DNA of 64,000 nucleotides from Congeria kusceri (GCA_027627225.1 CM051034.1:19590480-19654479), one strand, 5' to 3'. Shown: positions 10,901-22,273, counted from the stretch's first letter. Program-made: numbers and translations. Notes: generated by a model not told the origin, from the letters alone.

Positions 10901-13900
10901 TCCTGAAACAGTACATTATAACTTGATAACCTTATCCTGAAACAGTGCATTATCACTTGTCTACCTTATCCTGAAACAGTACACGATCAGTTGTTTACCT
11001 TATCCAGAAACAGTACATTATCTGTTGTCTACATTATCCTGAAACAGTGCATTATCATTCTTCTACCTAATTCTGAAACAGCACACTATTAGTTGTTTAC
11101 CTTATCCTGCAACAGTACAGTATCACTAGCCTGCCTTATTATGTAACAATACATTATCACTTGTCTAACTTATCTTGAAACAGTACCTTATCAGTTGTCA
11201 GCCTTATCCTGAAACAGTACACTATTAGTTGTCTAACTTATCCTGAAACAGTGCACTTTACTCTGAGACAGTACACGCCAGGATGCTTCAATCACCAAAA
11301 GTTAAACCAATTAAGGAATTAGGTTGATATTCTCTATTAAAACCACCTATTTTACTTCAGTTTGAATTTCAAGTAATACAACAAAATGATTTGTTAAAGT
11401 CAACAAACATTATATTTGTTAGACAAAATTGTAATCATGAGGAACAAGAAAGACCATTCCTCAGCAGGGAGAATGTGTCCCATATTAAGCCCCTAGAATG
11501 AAGAAGGGAGCTTCATGATCAGGCCCTAACAACTAGTGATGGGAAGATGATCGGAAAAAATCAATCGTAAATTAATTTCGATGTTGATTATGGATGTCAC
11601 AGTTACAAAATCAATCGTTGGTTTGACATTCATTTTGAATGGCTTTACAGTTTTTCCATGTTAAATTTACTCGTTCTATACTTGTTATATGTTCAAATGG
11701 TTCAAGCATCGATCGATCTGGTAAATAAAAGTTATGTTATTGGAATTATTGTTTATTTGTTTACATTTATTATTGATGCACGAAAGAAACACACATACAT
11801 CCATATTAAGTATTTTGTCAACGTTAAAAGAAGAGAAATATGTATAATACAAAATAACATTTGAAACAGTTTATAATTGGTAAAATCACATCGGAAGTGT
11901 CAACCGATTCCAACCCGATGATCGATTGCAATTTCAAACCACCCTTCTCGAAAAAGTGTATTTAATACGCATTTAATGCCTATAAAATGCTGTGGTATTG
12001 GCACTGTATTTTTATGCGTTTAATACGCATTTAATACACTTGAAACTGCAGAAACAATACACTTATTACAGAAAAAGTGTTTTTTTTCTGCATTTACACA
12101 CTTAAGTGCATTTAAAGTGTACTTTTCTCCTTGAAAAAAGCACTTTTTCTTCAAAAAAGTGTATTTAAAGTTATTTTAAGTGTAGTTTCTAGTGCATTAA
12201 TAAACTTTTTTGAAAAAAAAACAAAAAGTACAGAAACAATACACTTAGTGTACTTAAGCGTATTTAATGCGCATTTAATGCAGAAAAAATAAGGTGCCAA
12301 TACGGCAGCATTTAATACGCTTATTCGAGAAGGGCAATGTCCAAACAATACTAACAACATACCTGGGTGATTCCTGTCAAGTTGGTGCAGAAGCTGGACA
12401 GTTTGGGGTTGAGCAATGGCCGCACATACTCCTGGAATTTAGCAACCTGCAACACACACATAAAATGAAGATGCATTTATTGTTTTTAATGGAGTTAGTC
12501 AATGACATCGGTGACTTTTATTTAAATGTGAGAATTCAAAAATGCAAAAAAATTGAACTTCCTCTGTTTAACATACAAAAATTTAATTCCGAAGTTATTG
12601 AAGCAGAAAGTCAATCATTGTACTACTTCTCACTCGAGATTACAATTTGGAAAAAAATTTGGACGACAAACAAGAAGGTTCATTGTTTCTATCAATAAAT
12701 TAATTCAGAGATTGCTATGGATAGACGACAAGAAATAGATCCGATTTAATCCATTGCGAACAATCAACATATCCTTTGAATTCCATATTTACAAGAACAT
12801 AATGCCAATTTGGTATGTTTCCTTGTGTGTGTTTACAAAGTATAATTTATAACTTTTCGTGACCTTAAACTTAATTTTACAAGCCACAGACTTTCAGCGT
12901 TAAATGCTTTGATTTATTTTTGCCCGTTTACCTAACGTATTACAAACTCCCGGACAGGGCTTCCATTAAGGGAAGTTTGGGAGTAATTTACTCCCAGTTT
13001 TTGTCACAGGACTTCCAAAATTGCAGCCATGGAAGTTGCAGAACTTCCAAAATTGCAGCCATGGAAGTTCCTTCATGTACGGACGAACAAGTCAGAAGAA
13101 AAATTAAGTAATTTATCTAAATGTATTATACCTCTTTCACTGAATAAATTGGCATATAAACACTTGATGAAAAAGAATCTGCCTTAAAAAACCTTGAATT
13201 TAATATTTTTAATTTCACTTCTGAAATGCTCAGGACTTATGAAGTGCAATACTGTCAAAACTTCCAAATATATTGAGCAAAACTTCCAAAATCAGAGTCC
13301 AGGAAGTTCAAACCTCCAGTTTTCAAAAGTTAATGTAAGCCTTGCAGTTACGCCAATTTTCACAAAACAGATTACTCACGATTTCCATCTTGTCAACATC
13401 GACAAGTACGACCGGGAATTCAATAATCTCGTGCCTGTAGTGGGTTTTGTTCTCGTCACAGGTCGCTTCAAAGTCTATCACAGCCAGATAGTCGTAACTA
13501 GTTTTACCTGTAACACGAACTCGCGACTTCTGAATATTCCTTTTCTTGTAAAAATTCTTTAGACGTTTCTTCAAGACTACTTTTAGACCCCTGCACAATT
13601 AAAAATAAAAAATAGTATTTGTTTTATCATGCTTTAAATTAAAGAATGTAATAAAGCTTGTCCTTACAACTAGTTATTGTAAGGCCAAATAAAAAAATAG
13701 TTCTGTTTCTGGTCTCCAGCCCCAAAAAATAAGGGTAGGTAGGTAGGGATTTGTTTTTTTTAATGGCGGGATGGTGCGTGTTCCATATAGTGCCAAATAG
13801 TGTCTATACAGATGGGACATACAATACAGGTGAGTAATGTGTTGACAGATTGCAAAACCTTTATCCCAAACTGTACGACTAACATGCCAACATAACTGCC

Positions 13901-16900
13901 TGTTAAAAGTTGAAAAACTACTAGTAAACAACCATTTATTAATTCAAAGGCAGTGCCCAACTTTTCTGAAAACAATACCCCTGAAATAAATTTAAAACAA
14001 AATTAAGATAAAAGTAATTAGTTCGACTGCAGTACCTTTGATGTGAACAAAATTCCCTTAGTCTTGTTTTGTAAATTGAACAAAAAGAAAATTTATCGGT
14101 GGAAAGAAAATTAAAGAAAATAACATTTTTTGGATCAAAAATATGTACGGTAGGCAGCAAAAGTACAGGGTAGGTAGGGAGACCAGAAACGGGACTTTTT
14201 TTTTTGGCCTAATTTATAATACATTAACTCACAGATAGGTAGCTTAAACGTAGTTTGAGGTACTCCGGCAAAATACAACAAGGATATCAGTGAACTGATG
14301 GATGATCCCCAAAGCGCTTTGCCGAGTAATGGGAATGCAATCAGAACAGCAAAGTCCAGACAATTTTTTGGTCTATTTTTAGTAATGCTGACCTTGACCT
14401 TGAACCCCACCCACCCCATATGCAATCCCAAGTGAGGTCTAGATATAAGATATCTATGTATGAAGTTTCATTAAAATATCTCAATGTGTTCTACAGCTTT
14501 TGAGCAGAAACTGTTTTTTATTTTAGTAATGGTGACCTCGACCTTAACCCCACCAACCCTATACACAATCCAAAGCGAGGTCTCGATATAAAGTATCACA
14601 AATTTTCATTAAAATATCTCAATGTGTTCTCAAGTAATTGATCAGAAACCGTTTTTCTATTTTTAGTTATGGTGACCTTGACCCTGACCCCACCCACCCA
14701 TACACAATCCCAAGCGAGGTCTTGATACAAGGTATCTATGTATGAAGTTTCATTAAATCTCAATGCGTTCTCAAGATATTAAGTGGAAACCGTTTTTCTT
14801 TTTTTAGTAACAGTGACCTTGACCCCACCTACCCCATACACAATCCCAAGCGAGGTCTTGATACAAGGTATCTATGTATGAAGTTTCATTAAATCTCAAT
14901 GCGTTCTCAAGATATTAAGCGGAAACCGTTTGTCTATTTTTAGTAACAGTGACCTTGACCCCACCCACCCCATATGCAATCCCAAGCGCAGTCTCGATTT
15001 AAGGTATTTATGTATTAAGATTCATTAGAATATCTCGATGTGTTCTCAAGTTATTGAGCACAAACCGTTTTTCTATTTCAGTAACTGTGACCTTGACCCC
15101 ACCCACCCCATATGCAAACCCAAGCGAGGTCTCGATATAAGGTTTCGATGATCATTAAAATATCTCAATGTGTTCTCAAGTTATTGAGCGGAAACCACTG
15201 TTTTTCTATATTTAGTAACAGTGACCTTGACCTTGACCCCACCCACCCCATATGCAATCACACAGGTAAGTCTCACTATAAGGTATCTAAGTATGAAGTT
15301 TCATTACAATAGCTCAATCAGTTCTCGAGTTATAGAGCGGAAACCAAAAATGCTACGTCCCCCCCGCAAAATGACATACATGTATGCTAATAACCAAAAT
15401 TTTTCTTCTAAAAAATTGGTTAAAAATCAATGAAGAGGAAAGTCCTTTTGATAATAAAGCTTTCCATAAAGTTCAATTGAAATCTGGTCAATAGTTGTGT
15501 AACAATAGATTGGACAAAAATTGTGCACTAAATACTTCAAAGTCCCATAACTCTAAGAACAAGAGAGCTATGATGACCCAAAGCACTCACCTAAGAACTG
15601 GTACAGATGAAGACCATACTGTTGTGACAGGTTTGAAAATTAAGGTATATGAACAATACGCAAAGGAAGATGGGATCAATTTGATTAAAAACATCGGTTA
15701 GTGCAATGGGCTAACTAAAGTACGAGTTGGGTAGTGGATGAGGAGTGTTTTTGCTAATGGTTCTCAAATCATTTTTCTCAATATTCTTACCTGACCCTTT
15801 TTCATTAAGTCAGTGACAATTCTGGAAAATGCAGAAACAGTAGATTTTGATGTCTTTTAAGCAGACAGTTTTAGAGAACTAGTTGCAATGCGATAATTGT
15901 GATGGCTGTGCTATAAGGTCAAGTTTTGCTTTTTCTTTGATAATTGTTTGTCCAATGATGATGTCAATGCAGGCTCTGAAGACATCACTGTTGTATGTAG
16001 AAATAACTGCATGCAAGGTTTGCAACTGTTGGAAATCAAATTTTATCAATCAATTTTTATGGTCGTACGCAAACTGTGTAAGTTTGGTCAACATTGAATA
16101 AAAAATCGTATGTGCGAGCCAATCATTGATAACTTGTTGATGCTTTTTTCAAATACAAGGGGCAATAACTCTGGTGTTTCTGGCCTGATCATGCTTATAT
16201 TCGACTTCACCTGTAGTATTACGTTCATAGACAAACTGTGCACGATTAGTGAAGATTGGATGAGAAATGAAGTCTCTATCCTGAATAATGTCCATTTTTG
16301 TATATTTTTTTCACAAACAAAGGGCAATAAATCTGGTGTTTTTGGCCCGATTTTGCTTAATATATTCGACATCATTTTTAATCTTATGGTCATAGACAAA
16401 CTGTGCAAGATTGGTGAAGATTGGATGAAAAACGAAGTCTCTATCCTGAATAATGTCCACTTTGGTATATTTTTTAATAAACGAAGGGCAATAACTCTGG
16501 TGTTATTGTCTATATGTTGGAAAAAGGCATTTTTGCACTTTTTTTGCATGAAAAAGGGGCAATAACTCTAGTGTTATTGGCGTGATCTGACCCAATAACA
16601 ATCCCATCCGAGATTTTATGGTCATACACAAACTGTGCAAGTCTGGTTAAGATTGGATAAAAAGTAAAGTCTCCAGTGTGAATACGAACCCAATTGTTAA
16701 CGGCACACGAACGACAGACGACGCAGGACAGGTCCCCTATACCAATAGCTCACCGAGCACTTTGCGCTTAAGTGAGCTACAAATCACTGAAGTGGAACGT
16801 CCTGGTTCAGTGCACACCTCCTCTTGGTAATGAAGCTTCCCATGAAGTTTTATTGAATTCTGATCAGTAGTTGCTGAAAATACTCTGGACAAGAAAACGG

Positions 16901-19900
16901 GACGGACGGACAGAAGTCCTTACAAGATGATACTTAAGCGGCTCCCTTACGAAAAAAATATAGTTAAGTGTCTTAAAATAGCCACCTAAAAGCAATTTTA
17001 AGCCACATAAAAGGCTAACCCTAACCCTAATCAACTATTTTCAACTAAATTGTCCGTAAACATAAGCCACTTAACTACTCTCCCGTTATGTGGACGGATG
17101 GATGGACAGACGAAAGGATGGACAAAGCGGCGACTATATGCTCCCCCGACAATTTTTCGGGGAGCATAAAAACAACTGCTATAAATCATCAACAATTTAT
17201 CAAGTAAACAAGCAACAAGGCACACTAAGGAATATAGAGTAACTGGGCCGCAGTTCTTAGCAATTCTTCAGTTTAATTAAGCACTTGATTCATAAAATGC
17301 AATATTTTATATTTTATCTTATTACAATACAATACCCAGTGATGCCACAGTTTTGTGATCGCTGCTCATATTGAAATTTTGTGGTGCCACAGTTAACAGT
17401 TCCATTTAAATAAGATTAAATGTACACTAAATGCCCTAAATTACTATAACCACCATTACCTGGTGTCGAGACCTAACTCCTTTAGTTTAGTCTGCAGTTC
17501 CTTCTTGTTCAGTTTGTTTACCTCTCCATTGATCTTAGACAACTTTTTAAACACAGGATCACTGTATTGACCATCTTTGAATACTTTAGGCTTTGTACCA
17601 GACTTTGTTTCAGGCACTTTTTCAACCTGCAACACAAGCAATACAATTTATACAAGCAATACAATTTATACCAACAATACAATTTATACAAGAGGGCCAT
17701 AATCACCCAAAGGGCTGAACACCTTACAGTCGGGAAAGGTTTGAACATTTGTTAACTGTTTGCATAATACTAAGGGGCCAATTGAACAATGCTAATTTCG
17801 ACCCAACTGTTTTTTTCCTGAACGAATTCACAACCAACCTCCATTTTGCCATAAGATATCCATGTATAAAGTTCCATTTAAATAACTCAACTTGTTCCCG
17901 AGATATTGAGGTGAAAACCATTTTTATTTTTAGTAATGGTGACTTTTGAAAAACTTTATTAAATGTTACCTCAGCCAATCTTATATAATTTTGTGTAACT
18001 AATCCAGCAATTATTTGAGAATTAAATTTTAATCAATCAATATAATATATAAGTATAACTATTCCAGCAAACATAAATAGAACTAAAGCTCTGCCCTCTT
18101 TATTGGAGAAAATGAAAAACAATCTGAATCTAGCTATTTACGCATACTGCATTAAGACTATTTTATCTTACAGCATATGCAGATATTGATAGGTTATGAA
18201 CTATGATTGACACTATGAACCATACATTTGTGAGTGAAAATAAGGTTACATATGTGAATTTTTAGGAGTCAAAATCATACCAAACCACATTTCTAAGTGT
18301 TAAAACACATTGGTATTGGTCAATTCTATGCCCTTAGAATGTGGACGCAAAGGAATTTATTTAGATTCATTTGATTACGACAATGACGCAGAATCTGTGA
18401 GTCAAAGAAAACTCTGGTTAGGCCAACATAAAAATTAATTTTGTTTGCCATTGCCTATCTTCCCAACGAAAAAGTCTTCACTCCAAAGTTTTTTTCTTTG
18501 TTAATTCAAACCAGTTTTTTTTATTCCAAATATTCTATTGTTTATTTTGGTTAAATAAAAGCTAGTTCTTCTTCCATTTTGGTCATTTTCCATTGGGTTA
18601 ATACATTTACTGTATCAGCTAGACCTTTGCTTATAACAGGCCATATCAAAATGTAATTCTAATCATGATTTATCCAACACGTGAAAAACAACAGTGTTAC
18701 AAGCTATATTTTGACGAACTATTGGATCATTCATATAAATGTGCATATTTGTCCAAGAAAATCATTGCCTACCTACTTACCCATTATCAGCAACCTTGGG
18801 TAGGCAACGGCTAACAAACAATTGTTTCAAGTTGGCCTTGTATAGGAGATCATGACATCACAGAAAATAATTAATGGTGCTTTGGTGCCATTGGCGGTTA
18901 TGCGCAAATATTTCCATTATATCCCTTATTCTTCAGATACCGTTCTATCTTAGATACCATTTTTTTACAAGATGCTCTAGAATGATAGCATGTTCGGTAA
19001 CCTGACAATCCGGAAATATATGCTTTTTATGCTGACATTGTCTTTCAAGTAAATAAAGTCACAAAATCATGTTTTACAGGCAAAAAATCACTCTTTGAAT
19101 GCACTACTTTCATGGAAAACATATTCAGGTCTTGTGTTTAACAACATTGCTAGTACCCCTTTTCCATCTATATTCACTCGATTATTCGAACTTAAAAACT
19201 GAAAATTATTTCACTAAAATTGAGATGAAAATAGATTGCTCGATTAGTTTGTAAAGAACAATGGCACGTGCACCAGCCTAAGATGACGTCATAACCCAAA
19301 CAAAGACATGAAACGGTATCGAAAGTCGCTTGTTTTTTTATGGGAGATCGTAATGGTTGACCTGTTCAAAGTGCTCTCATTTCTTTATAAATATATATTT
19401 TATAAAAATATATTTTACAGATTTTGTATTTTGAAATTAAAGATTAAAACCAAGTATGGTCAAACATACTTGATGTACGATTTCATAGTGTGATTAAGAG
19501 GAACGGTATCAGAGTTCTTGCTAGGATTTCAAAACATGGAGTCCAGGACTCCTTCCTATGAAAAGTTAGCGTCCCAGTATCTAATCGTCAAAACAGAACC
19601 CTACCCCACCCACTTAAAAAACACAACTACAACAACACTACTTGTGTCAAAAATCTTATTTAAACAAACTGTTTATTAACTACCAGCAATTAAACAATTC
19701 GATAGGACATGAATCATTAACGCTCGACTTTCTTGTGCTTGTCAGAGTTACTGGCTGTTTTTTTTCTGAAACAAGAAATATGTAAATTCCATGAAAACCA
19801 AATTTTTTCTAACGAAATCCATTAAAGTCAGCACATCAATAAAATTTGCAATCCCAAGCGAGGTCTTGATATAAGGTATCTATGTATGAAGTTTCATTAA

Positions 19901-22273
19901 AATAGCTCAATGCGTTCTTATGTTGTTGATCGGGAACCGTTTTTATATTTTTAATAACAAGTTATTGATCGGAAACCGTATTTCTAGTTTTTAGTAACTG
20001 TGACCTTGATCCCATCAACCCAATATGCAATCCCAAGCGAGGTCTCGATATAAGGTATCTGTGTATGAAGTTTCATTAAAATATCTCAATGCATTCTCGA
20101 GTTATTGAGCAGAACCGTTTTACTATTTTTAGTAACAGTGACCTTGACCCCAAGCACCCCATATGCAATCCCAAGCGAGGTCTCGATACAAGGTATGCAT
20201 CAAGTTATTGATCAGAAACCGTTTTTCTATTTTTAGTTATGGTGACCTTGACCCTGACCCCATCCACAAGCCCAAGCGAGGTCTTGATACAAGGTATCTA
20301 TGTATAAAGTTTCATTAAAATATCTCAATGTGTTCTCAAGTTATTGAGCGGAAACTGTTTTTCTATTTTTAGTAACAGGGACCTTGACCCCACCCACCCC
20401 ATATGCAATTCCAAGCGAGGTCTCGATATATGGAATCTATGTATTAAGTCTCATTAAAATATCTCAATGCGTTCTCAAGTTATTGAGTGGAAACTGTTTT
20501 TCTATTTATAGTAACAGTGACCTTCACCCCACCCACCCCATATGCAAACCCAAGTAAGGTCTTGATATAAGGCATCTATGTATTAATTTGTATTAAAATA
20601 TCTCGATTTGTTCTCAAGTTGTTGAGCGGAAACCGTTTTTCTATTTTTAGTAACAGTGACCTTGACCCCACCCACCCCATATTCAATCCCTATCGAGGTC
20701 TTGCTATAAGGTATCTATGTTTGCATTTTCATTACAATAGCTTAATCCACTTTCGAGTTAGGGAGTGGAAACGAAAAGTTGAGAAACTAGCTTACCGAAA
20801 AACTTTAACCTGTCCATATAGCTTACATGTAAAATTTCTAAGTGTAAAAAGGCCCATAATTTTAACAAATTTCAAACAAGAGTTGTCAAAATTGGCCCAT
20901 GAGTTCATTTTAATATAGGGAATAAGTATTCTAAGTTTGAATGAAATCCCTTAAGCCATTCCTGAGAAACCAGCTTACCGAAAAACTTTAACCTGTCCAT
21001 ATAGCTTATGTAAAATTTCTAAGTGTAAAAAGGCCCATAGTTTTGTCAAATTTCAAACTAGAGTTACCAAACTTGGCCTATAGGTTCATTTTAATGTGGG
21101 GAATAAATGTTTTAAGTTTGAATGAAATCCCTCAAGTCATTCCTGAGAAACTAGCTTACTGAAAAACTTTAACCTAGCTCGCACGTCGACGCCAATGCTG
21201 ACACCATGGCAAGTATAATAGCTTGCCTTTTCTTCGAAAAGTCGAGCTAAAAAGGAACAACTCAACTTTTTTTATAAATTGGAACAAAAACAAAAGGACG
21301 CCGACATTTATTTACTTTCACTTTCGACAAGTACTATAAACTGTCGCTAACTTTCATTCAAATGTTGCCCCAGCCAAAGTGTTTGCATATAATCCGTGTA
21401 CAGTGATGATTTTTAATAGCTAATTTATTAATATAAACACTAGTAGTTGTAGTTTTTTTAACAAATGAAGACGCAAGCTTGACGCGATCGGTGTACGCAA
21501 ATTGTCAAGTTACACAGATTCATCTTAATTCTTATAATTTGTCAACTGTTCATTTCGCATAAATACAAATTTAATTGCCTTCTTTAAATTTGTAGCAATT
21601 TATTAAAAATGCGGGTGTTAATAACACGCACATAACATAATGCATACCTAACGGGAAAGTGTTACAAATCACTTCCACCTTTACTAATTCAAATTAGATT
21701 GAGGGCGTGATAAACTTTCAATCGACGACACTCATTTGCATACGCATTCATATTGGCTGACTGCTTAGCTGTAGTTAAGCTGACTCTGCCTTCATCTTGA
21801 TTTTATCGATAATTGACACACTGGTGCAGAAGGGGAATGTGTTTATTGCCATGTTTATTGCAGCGTTCTTTGTCTTGGGAAAATATGCGTACGCCAGAGA
21901 AAAGGATTGTGTCCTAGAATCTAACACCAAGATTTATGGCGACTTTTTCATAAAAGTATGCGTCCAAATACGCCGAATTACGCGTTACCGAGAACTCTGG
22001 GTATCTTAAGAATAGAGCATAAACAGTAGCTCAACATTCGCCCATCACTGAAAAGTTATGGTAATTGATAACGATGAGCATTGTACTCGGTGCTTTTAAT
22101 AATTCTTTAAAACAGAACATAAACTATCTAAATTAGTTTAGCTAACAATTTTTACAAATCAAGTCCCAAATTGGTCAATACAATAAAAATGACTGTCACA
22201 TAAATTCGCGACATGGACAAGCAAAACTTACAAACAATTCAAAATTGTTGTCACCGTTTTCAACTTCAGCCAT
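7627..22273 (-). CDS. ERI1-like 3'-5' exoribonuclease, seven coding exons
   Basis: Coding exons in order: 22273-22232, 17626-17460, 13590-13380, 12446-12363, 10686-10577, 8450-8296, 7982-7627. All junctions are GT-AG and the phases agree, giving 1125 coding bases including the stop, or 374 residues (human ERI1 is 349). A SAP-type helix-extension-helix nucleic-acid-binding domain falls at about residues 45-85. It is followed by a DEDDh exonuclease with Asp109 and Glu111 in IDFEAT, Asp204 in VLTDG, and His265 and Asp270 in SPHSGIDD. ERI1 proteins trim the 3' end of 5.8S rRNA, degrade histone mRNA bound at its stem-loop, and restrain small RNAs. The C-terminal tail of about 80 residues is very acidic and is not in the human protein. 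The first exon rests on phase and context only; the other six are recognisable by homology. Confidence 0.93.
8296..8450 (-). CDS. ERI1-like exon 6
   Basis: The acceptor TTTTCAG precedes TCCGTGGGATATG and the donor is CTGG/gtaaag. The exon encodes PWDMFRFMFYQCQ, then VWINIRKAYCNFYH, matching the WDM...KKWINIRKSYGNFY region of ERI1. Its acceptor and first ~25 bases are repeated several times in the upstream intron (8490-8890). Confidence 0.93.
8430..8890 (-). repeat. 50-bp tandem array containing the exon 6 splice acceptor
   Basis: Units read on the minus strand as ...CCATGTTTTCAG followed by GCCGTGGGACATGTTCCGG. Counting the real exon edge, eight copies occur, with CACGG-core positions on the plus strand near 8444, 8494, 8544, 8592, 8708, 8758, 8818 and 8868. 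Five intronic copies keep the AG. One copy (near 8680-8720) also duplicates further exon sequence as far as TTCTACCAG. Confidence 0.85.
9060..10240. other. Intronic AT-rich DNA, no feature recognised
   Basis: Lies in the ERI1-like intron between exons 6 and 5. Open stretches here are short and show no family resemblance. Confidence 0.4.
10246..10550. mobile_element. Palindromic MITE-like element, copy 2
   Basis: Ends CGAGGCGTGTCATGGGAAAA and, on the opposite strand, CGAGGCGTGTCGTGGGAAAA. The interior carries GGATTAGCCTGTGC and its complement. It is inserted in the ERI1-like intron just downstream of exon 5 in transcript order. Confidence 0.88.
10577..10686 (-). CDS. ERI1-like exon 5
   Basis: The acceptor CTGTTTTAG precedes GATAAAGTAGACAAGG and the donor is GACGG/gtaaca. 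The exon encodes DKVDKADPFVDVLAKVE and ends in FAVLTDG with the third catalytic Asp. The acceptor and first 14 exon bases form the last unit of a long tandem array in the upstream intron. Confidence 0.93.
10667..11275 (-). repeat. ~34-bp tandem array containing the exon 5 splice acceptor
   Basis: On the minus strand the unit reads TAATGTACTGTTTCAG then GATAAGGTAGACAA. About fifteen intronic copies lie roughly 34 bp apart between about 10793 and 11275, plus the real exon edge at 10686. About eight keep a complete YAG/GATAA junction. The real acceptor (TATTTTACTGTTTTAG/GATAAAG) aligns over the whole unit, so it is a member of the array rather than a neighbour. Confidence 0.88.
11942..12334. mobile_element. 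Foldback element rich in TTTAATRCRC motifs
   Basis: Ends are CCCTTCTCGAAAAAGTG at left and, read on the opposite strand, CCCTTCTCGAATAAGCG at right. Inside, variants of GTATTTAATGCGC and AAGTGYATTTAA recur on both strands. No coding capacity. It lies in the intron 28 bp from ERI1-like exon 4. Confidence 0.65.
12363..12446 (-). CDS. ERI1-like exon 4
   Basis: An 84-base exon in phase 0 at both ends; acceptor GTGTTGCAG, donor CAG/gtatgt. It encodes VAKFQEYVRPLLNP, then LSSFCTNLTGITQ, the typical DEDDh-family segment between Exo I and Exo II (YVRP...C..LTGI). It is too short to stand out as an open frame. Confidence 0.92.
13005..13080. repeat. Short direct repeat, ACTTCCAAAATTGCAGCC
   Basis: Two near-identical units, each with inverted ACTTCCA / TGGAAGT arms, lie in the ERI1-like intron between exons 4 and 3. 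Diverged relatives occur near 13258-13310. Confidence 0.7.
13380..13590 (-). CDS. ERI1-like exon 3
   Basis: The acceptor AATTGTGCAG precedes GGGTCTAAAAG and the donor is GAAATC/gtgagt. The exon encodes the end of the SAP domain (LKKRLKNFYKKRN) and the Exo I motif YLAVIDFEATCDEN with the first Asp and Glu of the active site, then HEIIEFPVVLVDVDKMEI. Confidence 0.94.
13679..14215. mobile_element. Inverted-repeat element with TTTCTGGTCTCC ends
   Basis: The left end GGCCAAATAAAAAAATAG continues to GTTTCTGGTCTCC. The right end on the opposite strand reads GGCCAAAAAAAAAAG and continues to GTTTCTGGTCTCC. The interior includes GGTAGGTAGG and GGTGCGTGTTCCATATAGTG, also seen in the diverged copy at 23984-24410. 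It lies in the ERI1-like intron between exons 3 and 2. Confidence 0.65.
14385..15350. repeat. ~140-bp tandem array with TGACCTTGACC motifs
   Basis: Seven units carry GTGACCTTGACCCCACCCAC, ATATGCAATCCCAAGCGAGG and TCATTAAAATATCTCAAT, with the TGACC core near 14391, 14531, 14671, 14815, 14951, 15090 and 15224. The same family forms the array at 19845-20775 and a fragment at 17860-17945. Noncoding, intronic. Confidence 0.88.
16090..16785. repeat. Dispersed GGGCAATAA repeat, uninterrupted copy
   Basis: This tandem copy of the family seen at 1395-1594 and 3223-3785 shows the uninterrupted unit register. The open stretch across it (151-153 codons on both strands) is a by-product of the repeat, not a gene. 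Confidence 0.75.
17460..17626 (-). CDS. ERI1-like exon 2 (SAP domain)
   Basis: The acceptor GTGTTGCAG precedes GTTGAAAAAG and the donor is CCAG/gtaatg. The exon encodes YSDPVFKKLSKINGEVNKL, then KKELQTKLKELGLDTR, matching the SAP region of ERI1 (SDPVYKEI...INRMSKEELRAKL). Confidence 0.92.
17631..17693 (-). repeat. 18-bp array abutting the exon 2 acceptor
   Basis: Three copies of a unit reading TATAAATTGTATTGCTTG on the minus strand end directly at the GTGTTGCAG acceptor of ERI1-like exon 2. The array replaces the usual branch-point and polypyrimidine region. Confidence 0.85.
18000..19840. other. Intronic DNA without recognised feature
   Basis: Part of the large ERI1-like intron between exons 2 and 1. 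Apart from AT-rich runs I see no structure or coding signal. Confidence 0.4.
19845..20775. repeat. Second ~140-bp TGACCTTGACC tandem array
   Basis: Six to seven units are homologous to those at 14385-15350, with TGACCTTGA cores near 20000, 20140, 20243, 20390 and 20657 and a variant at about 20520 (GTGACCTTCACC). Confidence 0.85.
20776..21255. repeat. ~180-bp repeat, two to three units, with closing CGACGCC block
   Basis: Units share GAGAAACTAGCTTACCGAAA, ACTTTAACCTGTCCATATAG and AAGTGTAAAAAGGCCCATA. The block ends with GCACGTCGACGCCAATGCTG and TCTTCGAAAAGTCGAGCTAA. The last motif also occurs near 1238-1262, marking both as ends of the same kind of repeat. Confidence 0.7.
22232..22273 (-). 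CDS. ERI1-like exon 1 (start)
   Basis: The ATG at 22273-22271 opens a 42-base exon encoding MAEVENGDNNFELF, followed by a strong donor GTAAGT. It ends in phase 0, matching exon 2. There is no homology to lean on because ERI1 N-termini vary, so the call rests on donor strength, phase and position. Confidence 0.6.

Noticed and set aside
12294..12698. 134-codon plus-strand open frame
   Set aside because: It overlaps ERI1-like exon 4 on the opposite strand and the end of the foldback element; no family resemblance.
16088..16565. Overlapping open stretches of about 150 codons on both strands
   Set aside because: They lie in the tandem GGGCAATAA repeat, and their translations repeat the same degenerate words (for example IQSSPI, SILNNVHF). 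This is repeat periodicity, not a gene.
17014..17032. CTAACCCTAACCCTAA telomere-like motif
   Set aside because: Only about two and a half units, within repeat-rich DNA; far too short to call a telomeric remnant.
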